A stretch of DNA of 64,000 nt from assembly GCA_000469685.2 (NCBI GenBank), contig LS997566.1, positions 25,070,432 to 25,134,431 on the forward strand, given 5' to 3'. The notes below the pieces were generated by a model. It was not told the origin of the DNA. It made no database searches and worked only from the letters and a program-made list of their open reading frames with translations. The stretch's first letter is position 1. Every line of letters starts with the position of its first letter. The stretch is from Haemonchus contortus. Taxonomy: Eukaryota > Nematoda > Chromadorea > Rhabditida > Trichostrongylidae. The position numbers were made by a program, and so were the translations under genes. This document shows, in pieces, positions 59,700-64,000 of the stretch.

Positions 59700-59960
59700 A
59701 TTTTTTACATATGCCTTTCATCTTATAAGCGCTGTCGACGTGGCTAGCTTCCATGCGGAGCCTGCTTTGGCATTTGAACGCCTGATGTCCGGCTTCGTAG
59801 CATACTTCACAATAGCGTGTGGTTGGGTGCTACTGCGAGCGAGTGGGCGCTTTTTGGTTCGGCTCTTGAGCCGTTATAAGAAGCGTGATTCTTCGCGTAT
59901 ATTGGCGGCTGTTGTCTGATGACCGCCTCAGCTTTCCTGGCTGATCTTGAAGGCGCCTTT
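59700..59960 (-). pseudogene. Retroelement Gag relic with CCHC zinc knuckle
   Basis: On the minus strand 59811-59770 encodes CEVCYEAGHQAFKC, a perfect C-x2-C-x4-H-x4-C knuckle preceded by TRY and a basic Gln-rich stretch (RRITLLITAQEPNQKAPTRSQ). A TAG, one change from CAG, sits about seven residues before the first Cys, so the frame is broken. A TG-start, TATATAAA-containing segment on the same strand downstream (59100-59220) could be a remnant LTR, but that is weak. Confidence 0.6.
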
Positions 59961-60318
59961 CTTCTTTTTTTTGCAACTGTAGGAGATTTATCAGCTTGAT
60001 TCTCTGAAGAGCGAGTTTTATTTTTTAGTTATTTATTGGGGTATTGCTCAAGCGATATACAATGGTAGGTTCGGGATAGCGTCAGAGTTACAATAGAAGT
60101 AGAATAAAGAATTATTTTTATATTTACATGAAGGATAAAAAGGAAGACGATAAAACGGGGGGGGGGGGAGAGCAGTTGGGCTGTCCAAGAGAGGAAGGGC
60201 AGTGGCTGGCCAACACTGCAAGCCGCATGGAGGGATTGCGGCTCCAGACACCAGCTTAGTAGGTCCGCCAACCTCTTGGGGGGACCGAAAATGTAGGTAG
60301 CTATGGGGTGGAGGAACT

Positions 60319-60984
60319 GTTAAAGGCAGTGTTTACAAAAAAGTTAGGGTACCCTTTTTTCGACGGGGCAAAAAACGATGAACAAAAATAATTACAAAGG
60401 GTCAAAAAAAGAGCTGGAAAGGGGGGTTGGACGAATTTCACATTGAAAAAACGACGGTTAGGGAGTGTTCGAGCGAGAATGCACGAACGCGACGCAATGT
60501 CCGCAATACAGACAACACATCGAAATTAACGGAGTTTCTGAAATAAAAAAAAAACATTTGCATGCAATAATCTACACAAAATATGTTAAAATCTTCAATA
60601 AACTTACGAGAATAGTTAAAGAATGCTACCGTAAAAAATTAATAACAAAAAAAAAACAAACGATACGCGAATAATAGAAATAACAGCCGAATACTAGCCC
60701 CTGTGCGAGGCGATCGACCAGCTGATCATTCCTGGCAATTTGCCAACCTGCGTATCGATTTTTCGCCAACTCCGCTAAAGTGCGAATGTGGTGAAGGTCA
60801 ATTGGAACAAGTAGCCAACCTAGCGAGGGGCGGAGGCATCCCGTCCCCCAAAGTTCCTGCCCTTATCGTGCCCTATCCAGCCGTTTTCCGACCTAATTCC
60901 TGCACAAATGGTATCAGAGGGGGCTTCGAATTCAAACCATGTGCAAATCTCCGAAACCATTTTTTCGTGAACAGTGCCTTTAAG
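60319..60984. mobile_element. ~520-bp TIR family copy with AT-rich insertion
   Basis: GTTAAAGGCAGTGTTTACAA at the left and ATTTTTTCGTGAACAGTGCC TTTAAG at the right; GGGGGGTTGGACGAATTTC and CGTGCCCTATCCAGCCGTTT inside match the family. About 60470-60700 is an A-rich insert. Confidence 0.5.
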
Positions 60985-61501
60985 GGGAAAAAAGACATGC
61001 AATAGCAATAGTCAAAGAAAAACGTGAATAAAAGGATGAGTACATCAGATCACCTAATATAATTGTGCATTCTATATTGGAGACAAAGCACAATAGGAAA
61101 AATGCATGAAAAGGGGGAGAAAAAGTAGGAAAAATAACGTGAAGGGAGGGGGAAGAGTTAAGAGAACGGTAGAAGAATAAGGGACAGGAAAACTAAGCGC
61201 ACTCAAGGTTACAAAATTACAATAGGTTGCAAAGCATCGTAAGGATTGTTAAAAACTTCCAAAGGGTGTAGGAGAATCTCATGCTAGCTTCAAGCTCTGC
61301 AACTATAAAGCCTGAAAATTGAGCAGGTATTCTGTATTCTGAGTGCGCGCGTAGATGAAATCAACTTCCCTGTATTCATGCAAAAGCTATTGCCTTTTCT
61401 GCGTGCAGGTGCTTGAAATTTCTTCCAACTACAGATATAGAGCAAGAACAAGAATCCATGCTGCGCCAGAAAATAACACTGCCTTCCAGATATATCCTGA
61501 A

Positions 61502-62270
61502 TCACTCTGATTGTTTGAGAAGCTTGGAAAGATGAATCTGAAACAGGGATGATTTCCTCCATTCGAAATAATCTGCTCCTAGTTTGTTCCGGAGTTGCGC
61601 TACCCTAACAGGGAAAGCACCTTCAAAGGATCGAGTGGATGCTCTATAAGGTCGCACTCGATACGAATGTTCTCTTGACTGCCCTAGCTGACATATGGAA
61701 AATGTCGTCCAAATTCGAATCAATTTCATTAGTGATCAATCTATACATCAAGCCGAAATCAGCTAGTTTACGTCGAAACTCGAGCGACTCATCGCCAAGC
61801 AGTTTGAGCCGATCTTGATAGGTAAAGGAGGTCGTTACTTTCAGCACAAAACAACGATAAGTAAAACTTTTTGCACTCTCTCGAGTGTGTCAATGAGCGA
61901 CTGCTTATATGGTGACCAAATAGGTGAGCAATACTCTATGATTGGCCTAACGTAGAGATTGAACAAGCGGAAAATAGTAACGGGTCTCGAGCTTTGAAGG
62001 ACTTCAGGATAAAGTTCGACCTTGCACTAGCTCTATCAGCAACGCCATGTATGAAGCTCACGAAATCCAGGCTATCACTGTATACAATGCTCAAATCTCG
62101 AATGAGCTTAACTCGCATCAGCTGGGTGTCATACATTGTAAACGTAAAGTCAGGATGGTTTTTGCCTATACTCATTATAGCAGTTTTCTGTATAGATATT
62201 TTCGAGTCCCATTTATTAGACCAGTATAGATGAAAAGTGTATTTCCAGTGGAACGAGGCAATTAATCGGC
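61502..62270 (-). pseudogene. LINE reverse-transcriptase C-terminal relic
   Basis: Translated on the minus strand in shifting frames it reads WSNKWDSKISIQKTAIMSIG, then VKLIRDLSIVYSDSLDFVSF, ILKSFKARDP, LFNLYVRPIIEYCSPIWSPY, LIDTLERVQK, and TYQDRLKLLGDESLEFRRKL. This is the order of the thumb region of CR1/jockey-type non-LTR reverse transcriptases (RDLGV, VRPILEYCSPVWSP, YxxRLxxLxLxSLExRR). At least two frameshifts and a stop show it is dead. No catalytic YxDD segment or endonuclease remains. Confidence 0.85.
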
Positions 62271-62478
62271 CTCTGCATAATTCTTCCCGTTGAAGTTTGT
62301 CATAGCGCTCCGAATTTCTCAGTCTCTGCTTGTGATCGGATCAGTAGTTAGGGCCATTGGCCACTGTCGTCTTGGCAGTTGCGAGTCGTCGTTAAGGTGC
62401 GCAACGTCTCCTGCGCGTGGAACCTGGTCGCTCTTGCTCTGCTCTTCTTCCCGATGACTTTGTGACGATCCCGCAACT

Positions 62479-62602
62479 CTATGATATTCTAGGAACCATT
62501 CCATTTATAAGAAAATCACGACCTAATTCGAGAAAAACTCCATCGTCGATACATCCTAACACGTCCAATGTCCCGTCGTTTTTGCACTGATATCGAACAT
62601 GC
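62479..62602 (-). pseudogene. MIG-18/fibronectin-I-like domain exon relic A
   Basis: After an ACAG acceptor the minus strand reads HVRYQCKNDGTLDVLGCIDD then GVFLELGRDFLINGMVPRIS and a stop. The Y-x-C...DGT-x-x-x-x-GCI pattern resembles the small Fn1-like domain of nematode MIG-18 and related secreted matrix proteins. The end lacks the Cys present in copy C (NGIVHRC). Family assignment is from pattern memory. Confidence 0.45.
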
Positions 62603-62705
62603 CTGTCTACTGCTGACCTTCACGTACGCATCCGATCACTTTTTCTTGATACCTCACTCTCCTTTCAGCCAGAACCTCACACTCGTGAGGTTGTCTTCCA
62701 ACAAT

Positions 62706-63020
62706 TCAGGACTTGCTAGCCATCATGTATCCACCAGAATTTTGCAAATAGCACCCTTCAATGGTAATACCATCCTGTCTGCAAGTCAAGCGGAATGAAC
62801 CATTATGGAATGTGTCACCAATCGAGTAATGAACACCATTGTTAAAACACATTGCTTTCCGCTCGTACTTCACCGTAACTCCGAAAATGTTCATGATACC
62901 ATTTCGTGCGAAGTACGACCCAGTTGAATGACTGACCGATCATCGGCAGTACAGGCAGCAACATCAGCCGTTCCATTGAATTTGTTCATATTTGCCAGCG
63001 TTTGCGACGATGCAGGGAAG
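62706..63020 (-). pseudogene. MIG-18/fibronectin-I-like domain relic B, frameshifted
   Basis: One frame reads NGTADVAACTADDRSVIQLGR, parallel to NDGTLDVLGCIDDGVFLELGR of relic A. After a one-base shift the next frame reads YFARNGIMNIFGVTVKYER, then CFNNGVHYSIGDTFHNGSFR, LTCRQDGITIEGCYLQNSGG. The latter is a second Fn1-like domain with C-NG-xYxxGDTxxxGxFRxxC...GC spacing. Either a pseudogene or exons whose splice sites I misread. Confidence 0.5.
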
Positions 63021-63124
63021 TGGAGGTATGCGGCCGTCTTCTATTGGTATAACCATTCGCTTATCCACATCGTCGAAGCTCATACCATGCGCAGTAAGGA
63101 TAATCTGGCGGTCCTCATGACCAA

Positions 63125-63275
63125 TCAGTAATCACTATTGATTGGACTCGGACAATCGGCGCCAAGAGCAAGGAAACGTAAAACATATTTGTGGTGGAAC
63201 GTTGTCGTACCGACCTGATAACATCTATGAACTATTCCATTCATCAGAAGACCGCGACCCAATTCGAGGAAAATA
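63125..63275 (-). pseudogene. MIG-18/fibronectin-I-like domain relic C
   Basis: Reads FLELGRGLLMNGIVHRCYQV then GTTTFHHKYVLRFLALGADC and a stop after NSDY. It repeats the FLELGR-(x)5-NG(I/M)V block of relic A, with a Cys after HR. The upstream half is degenerate. Confidence 0.4.
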
Positions 63276-63680
63276 AAAAATACATGTTCCGATAAGTATA
63301 CGAAGAACGTCTGTCTTCTGTTTCGATGGTGGTCCAGAGGATGATATATATTATTTATGCAGTGCAGTTATAAATAGAATAAATAACCGAACAGACTATG
63401 TGCAGGGCTGACTTGAAGGCGAAAACGAAGAAAGAAGAAGATGCTATCGATTCATGGTTGGCCTATTTACACCCCTCGGGCCAAAGACCAAAGTGCAAAC
63501 ATCATTTCTGCCAGATCACCCATTGCTCGAGATCAAAGATTTTGGTGATCGCGAAAGTCGCGATATTCCCCACCACTTAGGGTCCCGTTCATGTAACACG
63601 TGTTAGACAACATGACTCGTAGTAGCAACAAACAACTCAACAACTCATAGAATTCACGCCGGGTAGACTTGTTTGTGTAG

Positions 63681-63880
63681 CTACTCCTGCCGCTCCTTCA
63701 GCTCCTTGTTCCTGCTTTCGGCCTCTCTCTTCGCATCCGATGCTTCAGCCGTTTCTGTTGATTTCGCCGACCTTTCTGGTAAGTCACAAACAGAGCTATG
63801 GTGTCCATACCTTCTGCAGTGGTGACATTTCACGTTGACTTGCGACAAATATGGTGTTCGAATTTTATTTTAAGGCAGCA
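63681..63880 (-). pseudogene. Second retroelement Gag-like CCHC knuckle fragment
   Basis: The minus strand encodes RTPYLSQVNVKCHHCRRYGH then HSSVCDLPERS and a charged tail ending KELKERQE-stop. CHHCRRYGHHSSVC (63827-63786) is C-x2-C-x4-H-x4-C. The arrangement resembles nematode LTR-retroelement Gag. No protease or RT is seen in the window. Confidence 0.5.
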
Positions 63881-63955
63881 GGCGCATCTATGTTCTCTAT
63901 TCAGCATTAATCTGCGCACAGAGCTTTCCTTGTAAATCTCACAGTATACAGGGTG

Positions 63956-64000
63956 GGCCAAAATTATGATTACACAGATATCGCATCGCCAAAAACGAGG
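63956..64000 (+). mobile_element. Possible 5' end of a DNA transposon running off the window
   Basis: CAGGGTGGGCCAAAATTATG resembles the terminal motif of several DNA-transposon families and starts behind TA. Only 45 bases are available. Confidence 0.3.

Overview
The window is eukaryotic, intron-rich and repeat-rich. Small introns of 51-66 bp ending in TTTCAG-type acceptors sit beside introns of up to 10 kb, and a start codon lies directly behind a TTTCAG that could accept a spliced leader. This suggests a nematode, probably a parasitic strongylid (clade V) with an expanded, transposon-filled genome. The phylum is well supported by style, the group is inference, and no species can be named from the sequence.

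One protein-coding gene dominates. On the + strand from 18859 to 54980 I could assemble all 23 exons, in consistent phase and with GT-AG boundaries, of a DAAM-family diaphanous-related formin (Dishevelled-associated activator of morphogenesis). The joined CDS is 3009 nt (1002 residues plus stop). It reads GTPase-binding/DID armadillo region (exons 1-11), coiled coil (exons 11-12), a very short FH1 (exon 13), FH2 (exons 14-22) and C-terminal DAD (exon 23). No other intact gene was found on either strand. The long ORFs elsewhere have no recognisable family signature.

Layout: 1-18858 is intergenic, with SINE copies, a ~520-bp terminal-inverted-repeat (TIR) element, a 400-bp palindromic MITE and an AC-tailed repeat. 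18859-29588 holds the four small N-terminal exons, spread over nearly 11 kb. 29589-39604 is a 10-kb intron made largely of repeats. 39605-42424 holds exons 5-10. 42425-46209 is an intron with several nested MITEs. 46210-47911 is a compact block of eight exons (coiled coil, FH1, first half of FH2). 47912-54980 holds the remaining five exons, with a Tc1/mariner-like MITE nested in a tandem array. 54981-64000 is downstream intergenic sequence with a tandem array, a LINE reverse-transcriptase relic, two retroelement Gag zinc-knuckle relics and degenerate copies of a MIG-18/fibronectin-I-like domain, all of the coding relics on the minus strand.

The most interesting biology is the DAAM formin with its reduced FH1, the inverted pair of MITEs bracketing exons 5-10 (a geometry that could favour back-splicing), and several repeat families shared across the window: a ~520-bp TIR family with ten or more copies, a tRNA-derived SINE with at least seven, and a GC-rich fold-back family with three. 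I found no evidence for a wholly new multigene system.
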